Assembly: GCA_044238735.1 (NCBI GenBank)
Contig: JBIICS010000041.1
Coordinates: forward strand, 1 to 20,308
Source of the DNA: JBIICS01 sp044238735
Lineage (GTDB): Bacteria > Bacteroidota > Bacteroidia > UBA4408
DNA length: 20,308 bases
Direction: 5' to 3'
Shown piece after piece: positions 1 to 6,664 of this stretch (positions within the stretch are counted from its first letter, which is position 1; every line of letters begins with the position of its first letter). The position numbers were made by a program, and so were the translations under genes. The notes under the pieces were generated by a model that was given only the letters and a program-made list of their open reading frames with translations, was not told where the DNA came from and ran no database searches.

Positions 1-967
1 TCTTATTTTTGTTTATAAAATATTTATTATATGACCTTACGTCAACTTTAAAAATTCCTTGTGAATTAATGACGTCTCCTTTACTTAGACTTTTGGAATT
101 AAAATATGAATTTAACATCATTGAAGTACGTTCAATTATATCTTCCAATAAATAGGGTTCTTTTATGTTAGGTAAAACATTAAGAAAATCATCAATCTCT
201 TTAAGTAATTTAGTCTCAGTTATAAAACAAGAAGCATCTGCTTTTGCGAAAAATCGCATCATTTTACCACACCAATTGAAATCATTAGAATCAATACCCA
301 AGTCAAATTCTAAAAAACCGCATACAATTAAATTGTGTAAATAATTCCTAATATCATTGTTATCAGCATCCCCATTTGTTAATGATTTTAATTTCCGAAA
401 TATATTTTCATAATTTACATTTTTTTTGTTATTTAAATATTTTATTATTTCAATTATTATTGCATTGAGTTCTAATTGCTGTATTTTGTTAAATTGACCA
501 TCTGAAGAAATGAAATCTAAATCATTAGAATTTATAGATTTCGTATTGTTAATCTTTAATTTGAAATGTCGATAAATAGTATAATCGTTAAACCAAATCT
601 CACAAAGGTGTTTAAAAATAAAATTATTAATCTTAGCGAAGATTTTTATTTTATTTGATTTTTTATAATAAAATAGTTCATCATTAATATCAATTAATTT
701 TCCACTTGAAATTTGGTTAAAATAACCCAGAGGAGAGGTTTTAGTATGTGTTCTGCTAAAATATTTATATAGGCTTGTATCAAATTGTTTTATTTCTTTA
801 TTTGTGTAGGTTCCTTCAATATTAAATTTAAACGAATTAAGGTCACGGTAAAATATTTTACTTGACAACAATAGTCCTTTGTTTAATATAGGATCTAACA
901 GTATTTTCTTAATTTTTTCCCTTTCATCGGATTCACTTATTTTAAGTTCAACATTAATTTTTTTTTT
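1..967 (-). CDS. Lantibiotic dehydratase (LanB-like), main body, 3' end outside window
   Basis: Reading the minus strand, one frame stays open from 967 to the left edge, about 320 codons without a stop and with no start codon of its own. It encodes a region typical of the N-terminal (glutamylation) domain of lantibiotic dehydratases: a segment KKILLDPILNKGLLLSS followed by SRTHTKTSPLGYF, which corresponds to the family signature usually seen as R-[MA]-[ST]-T-[RK]-[CT]-[ST]-P-[FL]-G. In the family, this enzyme uses glutamyl-tRNA to activate Ser/Thr of a precursor peptide, forming dehydroamino acids. The frame begins inside a run of 12 A on the coding strand (958-969). With one A fewer it would continue directly from the 119-residue frame just upstream, so the two are probably one broken gene. 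The C-terminal part and any LanC cyclase would lie to the left of the window. Assignment of family is fairly firm; activity is doubtful while the frame is broken. Confidence 0.72.
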
Positions 968-1313
968 TTAATTCTTTCTCGTTCAACAATAGTTTGTTGT
1001 ACTTGGTTATAAATTCAATAAGTCCTTGAGAGTAATACTTAGATAATAGTATATAATCTTCATAACCTATTTCTTGTTGAAATTCGATATTCTTGGTGAT
1101 ATTTTTAATCAATTTAAGTTGATTAGTTTTTTTTGAACTCGTTTCTATTGAAGAAATTAAACCTATAATATGCTGACTCAATAGCCATAATTCTTCTTTA
1201 AATTCTAAGTATTTATCAACTAGTTTATTTGCAGCAGTTTCAATAATTAAATTCTTCCTTATTCCTTGAGTTTCTCTCACTAAGAAATAACTTATTAGCT
1301 CTATGTTGTTCAT
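954..1313 (-). CDS. N-terminal fragment of the lantibiotic dehydratase (119 aa)
   Basis: The frame starts at ATG 1313 with MNNIELISYFLVRETQGIRK and ends right after a lysine run (KELKKKN) encoded by the 12-A tract. I see no independent domain in it. It is helical in appearance, and its opening (FLVRE) resembles the start of LanB-type enzymes, which often begin with a hydrophobic-x-R element. Deleting one A from the tract joins KELKKK to INVELKISES and onward into the dehydratase body, with no stop to the window edge. That makes it most likely the first 115 or so residues of the same enzyme rather than a separate small protein. It begins 31 bp after the stop of the upstream peptidase gene, as expected of an operon. 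The alternative is a separate small protein that merely abuts the dehydratase. Confidence 0.6.
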   Translation of the reverse strand: MNNIELISYFLVRETQGIRKNLIIETAANKLVDKYLEFKEELWLLSQHIIGLISSIETSSKKTNQLKLIKNITKNIEFQQEIGYEDYILLSKYYSQGLIEFITKYNKLLLNEKELKKKN

Positions 1314-1344
1314 TAATTAACTAATTAATAATTTATATTAATCA

Positions 1345-3378
1345 TTATTCATCTAAGATCAAATATGATTTAATAATTATAGCGTAAATCTCTGTCAATT
1401 CCTTTATTGGATTACTTTTAATATGCCCTCCACTTAAATTTGTTTTTAAATGTATTTGATTTTGAGAATTCTGATGTTTTTTCAACTTACATGCAAAGTT
1501 TATTGCTTGCCAATATTGAACTCTGGAGTCATATTTATTACATCTTATATACGTCGTTGGATAATTTTTTGATGTAATATTTTGCAAAGGAGAATAACTG
1601 ATAATCGTATCAAGTTCAATTAATTTATTTGGGTTTCCAAATTCAAGATAACTTGTACTTGCACCATTCTCAGATGAGTTGCTCAACCCGTTTTGTATAT
1701 CAACAAAAGGAGATCTAAGATAGACAAATCCGAATAAATCTGGTCTACTAACTAAAGCTCCTCCAACTACAATTCCTCCAGCACTTCCTCCTGTAGCATA
1801 TAATTTTTTTTTTGATGTATACCTGTTATTTATTAAATATTCACAACAACTTATAAAATCATATATAGAGTTTTTCTTGTATAAACCGGATCCAAATTTG
1901 TGCCATTTTAAACCTTTTGCACCGCTACCTCGGACGTGAGCAGTAGCCATAATAAATCCTTTATTTGCCATAATCATATTATATTTATTAAAATTATAAT
2001 CATCAAAATGACCATACGCCCCATAAGCATCAATAATTATTGGGCTTTGTTTTTTAAGCATTTGTTTGTTGTAATATAACGTAAGTGGTATTTGTGCCGA
2101 ATCTTCGCCATTTACATAGATAACATGAAATTCATAGTTTTGAGGTTTAAAAACTGCGCTGTCAATTGTTGGTGGGATGATTGATATAACTTGATCTTTT
2201 ACATTAATTCTAATTATCTGTTTTGGAACAAGAGGAGTATAAAGTTTAAATTCAAGAGAATCATAATATTCTTTAACTTCGTCCATATTAATATCAAAAT
2301 ACACATAAGGTATCAGTATTTTTATTTTACTTTTTATTTTATGATTATAAAAGACTACTTTTCGAGCTAATTCTTTTCTTTCCTTGATAATTAAATAATC
2401 TTTATAAATTAAAAAATTTTCAACTATAGTATCATTACATTGTGTGTATATTTCTTCCCATTTTATAGAATTTTTAGTATCATAATCTTTAGCGGAATAA
2501 ATTATTGATTTTCCATTAATATTGTAGGTTAATTTATAAATATTATTATTAAATATTTGTATTTTATTTTGAGACCATTCAACTGATTCAGACAGACTAA
2601 GTAATTTGAACTTCTTATGTTTTCCGAAAAGTATTAATTGCTGAGAATTACTATTTGTTCCTTCAGATTGAATTAAATAGTGTTTATTCACTAATTCAAT
2701 ATAAGTATTAAGATTTTGATTCAATTCTTCATATATTATTTTTTTAGTTAAGTTTGAAGAATCAAAATAGATGATTTTTGACCATCTCAATGTAACACTA
2801 TCAATTTCTGTTAGAATTAGATTGTTATGATGAAACTCAAATGCTTTACTCAAATTTTTTATATTTTCACTTATTATAACTCCTTTTTTAGTATCAACAA
2901 CTATTAATTTATAGTTTTCATTTCCAGTAGTATCGTATAGAAATGCCAAAAAACTGAAATCAGGGCTATATTTGTAAACGTAATTAAAGTATTTAGAATT
3001 ATTCGAGAGCTTGTTTAGATTTAATACTTGAAACAAAGAATCTCCTTTTCTAATCTTTAATATTGGATAACGATAACCTTGAATTCTTTCTTCTGAAATA
3101 ACATTTTTTTTCTTTACCGTATATTCTAGTTTAGTTTTTGGAGGCACATAATAATTACTATAATATTTGTTCTCTAATTCATTGATTAATGAATCATTAT
3201 TTATAATTATTGAGTCAAATTTAAAATTCTCTTTAAGAATAAAATCTGACATTGCCACGTCAATATTACTATCTTTATCAATTAACAGACAATTATCATT
3301 AGATTGTGCATTAGAGATGTTTAATGAAAAAAAAATTAAAATTAAAGTTATAAAATGTATTAAAAATCGATTAATCAT
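1345..3378 (-). CDS. Exported S9A (oligopeptidase B/prolyl oligopeptidase-like) serine peptidase
   Basis: The ATG at 3378 gives a 677-residue protein whose first 25 residues form a signal peptide (MINRFLIHFITLILIFFSL, then NAQ). The frame is also open to a TTG at 3438, but that start would lie inside an inverted repeat and would put 20 extra residues before the signal peptide, so I prefer the ATG. The N-terminal half is repeat-rich and beta-propeller-like. The C-terminal alpha/beta hydrolase part has the nucleophile Ser532 in GGSAGG, Asp617 in YDSRVQYW and His652 in SGGHIKS. The segments AHVRGSGAKGLKWHKFG and YSPLQNI match the oligopeptidase B/PREP branch of S9. Such enzymes cut short peptides. 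Lying between a lanthipeptide precursor and its dehydratase, it is a candidate leader-removal protease (inference), acting in the periplasm or outside. Length and catalytic triad look complete. Confidence 0.85.
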   Translation of the reverse strand: MINRFLIHFITLILIFFSLNISNAQSNDNCLLIDKDSNIDVAMSDFILKENFKFDSIIINNDSLINELENKYYSNYYVPPKTKLEYTVKKKNVISEERIQGYRYPILKIRKGDSLFQVLNLNKLSNNSKYFNYVYKYSPDFSFLAFLYDTTGNENYKLIVVDTKKGVIISENIKNLSKAFEFHHNNLILTEIDSVTLRWSKIIYFDSSNLTKKIIYEELNQNLNTYIELVNKHYLIQSEGTNSNSQQLILFGKHKKFKLLSLSESVEWSQNKIQIFNNNIYKLTYNINGKSIIYSAKDYDTKNSIKWEEIYTQCNDTIVENFLIYKDYLIIKERKELARKVVFYNHKIKSKIKILIPYVYFDINMDEVKEYYDSLEFKLYTPLVPKQIIRINVKDQVISIIPPTIDSAVFKPQNYEFHVIYVNGEDSAQIPLTLYYNKQMLKKQSPIIIDAYGAYGHFDDYNFNKYNMIMANKGFIMATAHVRGSGAKGLKWHKFGSGLYKKNSIYDFISCCEYLINNRYTSKKKLYATGGSAGGIVVGGALVSRPDLFGFVYLRSPFVDIQNGLSNSSENGASTSYLEFGNPNKLIELDTIISYSPLQNITSKNYPTTYIRCNKYDSRVQYWQAINFACKLKKHQNSQNQIHLKTNLSGGHIKSNPIKELTEIYAIIIKSYLILDE

Positions 3379-3430
3379 ACCTAATGTAGTCAAGAAGATA
3401 ATTTTTACAATGAAACAAATACATTGAACA

Positions 3431-3486
3431 ATGCCCAAATATATTTAAATATCTGGGCATCGTTATTAAATGGGTTTTCAAACCCA
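3431..3486 (-). terminator. Two tandem hairpins between precursor and peptidase genes
   Basis: Two inverted repeats lie between the precursor stop (3514) and the peptidase start (3378). One is TGGGTTT-TC-AAACCCA at 3471-3486. The other at 3431-3460 has 12-base arms (ATGCCCAAATAT and ATATCTGGGCAT, one mismatch). Neither is followed by a strong U-run on the minus strand, so I read them as a partial terminator or mRNA stabiliser that would keep precursor message above enzyme message. That role is inference. Confidence 0.4.
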
Positions 3487-3513
3487 ATATTTTTATATTA
3501 GTTAAATTGACAA

Positions 3514-3751
3514 TTAATACGCTTTAGGGTCTGCGCATTTTTTCTGTCCAGTATTTGTAGTATCACCTGAATCAGAAGCAGTACAAGTAGAAACATTCTC
3601 TTCTGTTGTTTTAGGATCCTCTTTACATGTTACAGATTCTAGCCTGTATCCACCTTTTAATTTTTCTGACTGAGAACTTGATAACGATGTTACAAAACTT
3701 TTCAATTTAATTTCTTCTAGTGTTAATTTCTTCTAGTGTTAATTTCTTCAT
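3514..3751 (-). pseudogene. Class I lanthipeptide precursor, leader frameshifted by a 16-bp tandem duplication
   Basis: From ATG 3751 the frame reads MKKLTLEEINTRRN and stops. Removing one copy of the duplicated 16-mer gives a continuous 73-codon gene that starts MKKLTLEEIKLKSFV and runs through SSSQSEKLKGGY. This is a classic Bacteroidota lanthipeptide leader with a double-Gly end. The core after GG has three Cys (in SVTC, VSTC and KKC) and about a dozen Ser/Thr, which suits dehydration and (methyl)lanthionine formation. Only the frame from TTG 3705 (63 codons) survives as is, and it lacks the first ten leader residues, including the LTLEE part normally needed for enzyme recognition. The gene is first in the operon and the enzymes follow. 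It could be a true pseudogene, a slippage switch or an assembly artefact. Family identity is well supported by leader plus neighbours. Confidence 0.8.
3707..3749 (-). repeat. 16-bp tandem repeat within the precursor leader (2 full copies plus 11 bp)
   Basis: On the plus strand the unit TTAATTTCTTCTAGTG occurs at 3707-3722 and 3723-3738, followed by its first 11 bases at 3739-3749. Sixteen is not a multiple of three, so each added copy shifts the frame. One copy is in frame, two (the present state) and three are out, and four would be in frame again. Confidence 0.95.
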
Positions 3752-3876
3752 GGTTTAAATGATTTTAATACAGCATACTCTTTACGATTTTCTGCTTACT
3801 CGTTTGTTTGAGCCAAAATAAGAAAAAAAATATTAAAAAACAAGCATTTCTAGTCTATATTCCATTAATTTACATG

Positions 3877-3907
3877 CAAATCTATAGTATGTGTGTTTTA
3901 TACGAAA
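3877..3907 (-). promoter_or_regulatory. Candidate promoter of the lanthipeptide operon
   Basis: The minus strand reads TTTC (3907-3904), 19 nt, then TAGATTTG (3884-3877). This agrees with the Bacteroidota -33/-7 pattern (TTTG, about 19 nt, TAnnTTTG) except for the last base of the -33 box. It would give a leader of roughly 120 nt before ATG 3751. The -33 half overlaps the candidate attachment site at 3896-3909. Confidence 0.4.
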
Positions 3908-3909
3908 TT
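3896..3909 (+). repeat. Candidate left attachment site
   Basis: TTTTATACGAAATT shares 12 of 14 bases, including ten in a row (ATACGAAATT), with 10002-10015 in the same orientation. The evidence is the match and its placement just outside the outermost gene of the block. Confidence 0.25.
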
Positions 3910-3948
3910 GAAAGTACGTGTTTTACATCTTTATTTTAATTAAATATA

Positions 3949-5589
3949 TTAGATAGTATTCCTTAATTCATCCAAAGTATTATCATTTAAGTTTAAATTG
4001 AACTTTTTATTTTCCTTTTTTAGGTTGAATTCCCTGTAAACTTCAAACACATCGAAGGTTTGTTCTTTTTCTTTAAAACGGTTTTTGGTGGTGGTGGCAA
4101 TACCTTTAACAACGTGTACGGTTATATCGCTGTCATGCACAATCTGATAAGAACCTCGTATTTTACCATCTTTGGTACTTTGACAAATGGCAATAATGCC
4201 CGATTGTTTAAACTTGTTGCGTATTGCTTTCATTAATTCAGGGTCTATATTCATGTTGTTTACACTATCAATAATTATAAAGTGATATTTGTTAGGCACA
4301 TCTTTTAAAATGTCCTGCCCAGTTCTTATATCAGCAGCATATAAGTTTGGTATAGCTGCACCAAGCGTTTTTATTTTCTGCTGAAAGGTGGGTGCAAATC
4401 CTTCTTCTCCGCTTATGTATAAAACATTGCCGAAGTTCTCGGCTAGATATTTTGCAAATTGTATTGAAAAATTAGTTTTTCCTTCTCCACTCATTCCGTG
4501 TATTACACAAAAGAAATTGGTTTGTGGTAATCCAAAAAAATCTAACCATTTATTTTTAAAGTTTAATAAATGGTATTTCATTCCGGCAACGGTTTGCATG
4601 GAACTTATTTTATCTGTTTCTAAACTTTGTTTTTGTGGTGGTGTTTGTGATAGAATCTGTGATAGGTTTGTACTTGTGTTAGCTTGTGTGCTTGTATTTT
4701 TTGTTGTGGTTGCAATGGTGTTTGGTTTTGGTGGTTCTATTCCAAAAGCAGGATTAAGTAAGGTAATGGTTTTTTCTATTTGCGGTTTCTCTTTTTGTAG
4801 TTGTGCTAAAAGTTCTTTTTCCTGTATTTTTAGTTTGCCTAAATAATACTGATACTCTGTTTGCATTTGCTTTAACTTTTGTAAAGCTTCGTTTTTGTTT
4901 TTTTCTCTGCTTTCTTCTGTTACACTTCTTAGTGCTGCACCTGCTCCAAGTCCAAGTATTCCGCCTAAAAATGCGTATAACAAACGCTTGTCGTCTGTTT
5001 TCTTTTTGCCCTTTGAGTTTTCGCTACTTCCAAGTTGATAGCCTAATACGGCTCCGCTTCCTGCTCCTATGGTAAAGCAACTGTTTCCGTTTTTACTTTG
5101 CCAGTCTGTAATTTGTTGTTCTATATTTTGCAATTCGCTAATGCAGGTTTTTATATCGGCTTTGCATTGGTTTAGCTTCTTTTCTGTTAATTGATAATTA
5201 GGGTTAGGTATTTGTACCGTTTTATTTATAAATGGTTTTGTTTGATTGTTCGTGTTTAATATCAGGTTTGTATTATGATTTGGTTCTGTAATGATTTTCT
5301 GATTTAAGTTTGTATTCTTTTTATCATTATTATTATCATTCTTATACTCTTTTTCCTTTTCTGTTTTTTCAGGGTTTTGTGTTTGATTGGTTTCTATTAC
5401 ATCGTTAAATACTAACTCAGTGAGTTCCTGTTTAGTTGGTGGTGTATTTATATCAGGCAAGGGGGCTAATCCGTTTAGTTGCCCTTCCTTTTTTAACCTC
5501 CAGTGTTTTGCTTTACAGGAGTTGGAACAAAACAGGGTATCGTTCCGCTTTCCGTTAAAGGGGGTTTCACACATCAAACATTTTTTCAT
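3949..5589 (-). CDS. Zinc-finger, glycine-zipper, RecA/RadA-like ATPase (546 aa)
   Basis: Domains in order: a small zinc finger at residues 4-29 (C4, C7, C21, C25, spacing CX2C-X13-CX3C, with H29 close by); a low-complexity Asn/Lys/Thr linker to about 130; a helical segment; two Gly-rich hydrophobic stretches around 173-189 and 205-221 (GAGSGAVLGYQLG and FLGGILGLGAGAAL) typical of glycine zippers; a coiled-coil-like segment to about 275; a Thr/Gln linker; and a RecA-fold ATPase from about 335. The ATPase shows Walker A GMSGEGKT (365-372), Walker B HFIIIDS (436-442), then STKDGKIRGS and KNRF (502-505). KNRF followed by an FxVFE-like strand recalls RadA/Sms, a branch-migration helicase, which also has an N-terminal C4 zinc finger. 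The RadA Lon-like domain is absent. A role in replicating or recombining the element is inference. It is the last gene of the block. Confidence 0.7.
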   Translation of the reverse strand: MKKCLMCETPFNGKRNDTLFCSNSCKAKHWRLKKEGQLNGLAPLPDINTPPTKQELTELVFNDVIETNQTQNPEKTEKEKEYKNDNNNDKKNTNLNQKIITEPNHNTNLILNTNNQTKPFINKTVQIPNPNYQLTEKKLNQCKADIKTCISELQNIEQQITDWQSKNGNSCFTIGAGSGAVLGYQLGSSENSKGKKKTDDKRLLYAFLGGILGLGAGAALRSVTEESREKNKNEALQKLKQMQTEYQYYLGKLKIQEKELLAQLQKEKPQIEKTITLLNPAFGIEPPKPNTIATTTKNTSTQANTSTNLSQILSQTPPQKQSLETDKISSMQTVAGMKYHLLNFKNKWLDFFGLPQTNFFCVIHGMSGEGKTNFSIQFAKYLAENFGNVLYISGEEGFAPTFQQKIKTLGAAIPNLYAADIRTGQDILKDVPNKYHFIIIDSVNNMNIDPELMKAIRNKFKQSGIIAICQSTKDGKIRGSYQIVHDSDITVHVVKGIATTTKNRFKEKEQTFDVFEVYREFNLKKENKKFNLNLNDNTLDELRNTI

Positions 5590-5623
5590 AGCTTTGTTCT
5601 GACTTATTGGTAATGGTTAATTT

Positions 5624-5661
5624 AAACAACCCGCATTTATTTAGGTATTTGCGGGTTGTTT
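5624..5661 (-). terminator. Terminator-like hairpin after the acidic-protein gene
   Basis: AAACAACCCGCA (5624-5635) pairs perfectly with TGCGGGTTGTTT (5650-5661). The run after the stem on the minus strand is only weakly U-rich (TTTAAATTAA). It sits 7 bp beyond the stop at 5669 and before the ATPase gene starting at 5589, so it would reduce read-through into that gene. Confidence 0.65.
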
Positions 5662-5668
5662 GTTTAAA

Positions 5669-5920
5669 TTAATCTTCGTCTTGCTCCTCTTCCTCTTCCT
5701 CTTCTTCTTCCAGTTCCTGATAGTATTGCTCTTTAATTTCTTCGAGATACTCCTCTAATTCATCTACTTTGCCGGATTCTGATTTGTCGTAATACACTTC
5801 TACTTCAATTTCATCTTCTTCGTTTTTTCCGATGATTGAATTTTCTAACTCTAAATAGGTTAGCTTTTCTGTGAAGTCCTGCATTAGTTTTGCCGGAACT
5901 TCTAATAATATTTTTCGCAT
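5669..5920 (-). CDS. Small highly acidic protein of unknown function (83 aa)
   Basis: I do not recognise the family. The first 45 or so residues look folded (MRKILLEVPAKLMQDF, then EIEVEVYYDK), with an alternating pattern that suggests a helix followed by a strand. From about residue 50 the sequence becomes an acidic helix (DELEEYLEEIKEQYYQELE) ending in an almost pure Glu/Asp tail. The Glu codons alternate GAA and GAG, so the tail is unlikely to be a simple expansion of one triplet. It lies 73 bp downstream of the HTH gene in the same direction and ends at a hairpin terminator, so the two may share a transcript. Strongly acidic tails occur in DNA-mimic and nucleoid-interacting proteins, but nothing here shows that role. 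Confidence 0.6.
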   Translation of the reverse strand: MRKILLEVPAKLMQDFTEKLTYLELENSIIGKNEEDEIEVEVYYDKSESGKVDELEEYLEEIKEQYYQELEEEEEEEEEQDED

Positions 5921-5993
5921 AATTTTATTTTTTAATTGATTAATTAATAATTGAGTGGCTTTTTGGTTAAAACCAGTTCTTTGTTTTGATTGT

Positions 5994-6317
5994 TTAGTGT
6001 TCTTTTCTTTTTCTGCTTTGTGCCTTGTCTTTAAGCATCTTCATAAAATGCAATACTTCGGTTTTCTTAAATAGTATTTTTCGTCCGATTCTATAAAAGG
6101 GCATTCCCATTTTTTTGTAATTGTGAACGCTCATTTTTGAACAGCTTAAAAACTCCGCTAATTGCTTGATGTTTAAATGCTCTCCTTTTTCGGGTTCGGC
6201 TACGGGTTTTATTTCGTTTTGCTTATTTTCCGACAAAACCCGTTCTACAAGTGTTCTGGTCAATGCTGTGTACTCTCCTACGGTTAATGTAAACAGCGGT
6301 TTATGGTCGGCATACAT
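5994..6317 (-). CDS. Excisionase-like helix-turn-helix DNA-binding protein (107 aa)
   Basis: Residues about 48-95 form the small winged HTH found in excisionases and MerR-type proteins (helix_turn_helix_17 type): LNIKQLAEFLSCSKMSVHNY for the helix pair, then GMPFYRIGRKILFKKTEVLHFM for the wing and following helix. A predicted helical arm of about 45 residues precedes it and the C-terminus is basic (DKAQSRKRKEH). In integrative elements such proteins bend the attachment site or direct excision, or control transcription; either fits here near a tyrosine recombinase. The start at ATG 6317 is supported by a strong Shine-Dalgarno sequence six bases upstream, rare for this phylum. A 41-codon basic frame (6301-6426) overlaps the start and may be coupled to it. 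Confidence 0.8.
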   Translation of the reverse strand: MYADHKPLFTLTVGEYTALTRTLVERVLSENKQNEIKPVAEPEKGEHLNIKQLAEFLSCSKMSVHNYKKMGMPFYRIGRKILFKKTEVLHFMKMLKDKAQSRKRKEH

Positions 6318-6322
6318 CTTTT

Positions 6323-6332
6323 ACCTCCTTTC
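6323..6332 (-). promoter_or_regulatory. Strong Shine-Dalgarno before the HTH gene
   Basis: GAAAGGAGGT on the minus strand, with six bases (TAAAAG) between GGAGG and ATG 6317. Most genes in this window lack such a motif, so this one stands out and fixes the start. Confidence 0.7.
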
Positions 6333-6552
6333 TGCTTTTTATGGTGATTATTGTTTTCATTTTACTTATTATTTTATGTTCAGTTTTCTTACTTCTTCTT
6401 AACTCTTTCTTTGTTTTATTCTTCATGGTTTTGTTGTTGTTATTCTTTGCTTGTTTTTATTACTTTGTTTTTATCGCTTTATTGGTTTTGTTAAATCGGT
6501 TGTTAGCTAATTTGGTTTTGATTTATAACGCAAAGTTGCAGTGAAAAAATGC
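6333..6552 (-). other. A-rich untranslated or leader region upstream of the HTH gene
   Basis: The minus strand here is strongly A-rich and G-poor. The plus strand opens as a hydrophobic 67-codon frame (6341-6544), but that composition alone produces such a frame. A basic 41-codon frame (6301-6426) is open on the minus strand. No clear promoter was found. The region most likely is the leader of the HTH mRNA. Confidence 0.35.
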
Positions 6553-6586
6553 GTCGGGGGTAGCCCGACTTGCTCCCCGACTTTTT
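6553..6586. terminator. GC-rich bidirectional hairpin with alternative pairing
   Basis: GTCGGGG (6553-6559) pairs with CCCCGAC (6575-6581), followed by TTTTT on the plus strand. On the minus strand the inner CCCGAC (6564-6569, read as GTCGGG) can instead pair with the 6553 arm, followed by GCATTTTTT. Either pairing resembles a terminator, one for each strand. It stands out as the most GC-rich stretch of the surrounding AT-rich DNA. Confidence 0.5.
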
Positions 6587-6602
6587 CTCCGTTAATGGAC
6601 AT

Positions 6603-6634
6603 AAAAAAAGGGTTACTTGTGAAAAGCAACCCTT
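6603..6634 (-). terminator. Rho-independent terminator of the 395-aa gene
   Basis: AAGGGTTACTT (6608-6618) and AAGCAACCCTT (6624-6634) form an 11-bp stem with one G-U/mismatch position. It is followed on the minus strand by a run of seven U (6609-6603) and lies 31 bp after the stop at 6665. Confidence 0.85.
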
Positions 6635-6664
6635 ACAATGGTAAATGACAGTTAAAATTCCGAT

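Noticed and set aside
3378..3438. TTG 3438 as start of the S9 peptidase
   Set aside because: It adds 20 residues before a good signal peptide and falls within an inverted repeat; ATG 3378 gives a normal exported protein.
3514..3705. Taking the precursor as an intact 63-residue gene from TTG 3705
   Set aside because: It would lose the first ten leader residues that match the family, and an ATG with the correct leader start exists at 3751, one 16-bp duplication away.
4388..5602. Plus-strand frames (152, 90, 71 codons) opposite the RadA-like ATPase
   Set aside because: They are antisense shadows of a well-supported gene, with Cys/Phe-rich nonsense composition.
6341..6544. Plus-strand 67-codon hydrophobic frame that looks like a small membrane protein
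   Set aside because: The strand is T-rich, which alone yields Leu/Phe/Val/Ile runs; there is no ribosome site, and the opposite strand is the leader of a real gene. A hairpin follows it but fits the other strand as well.
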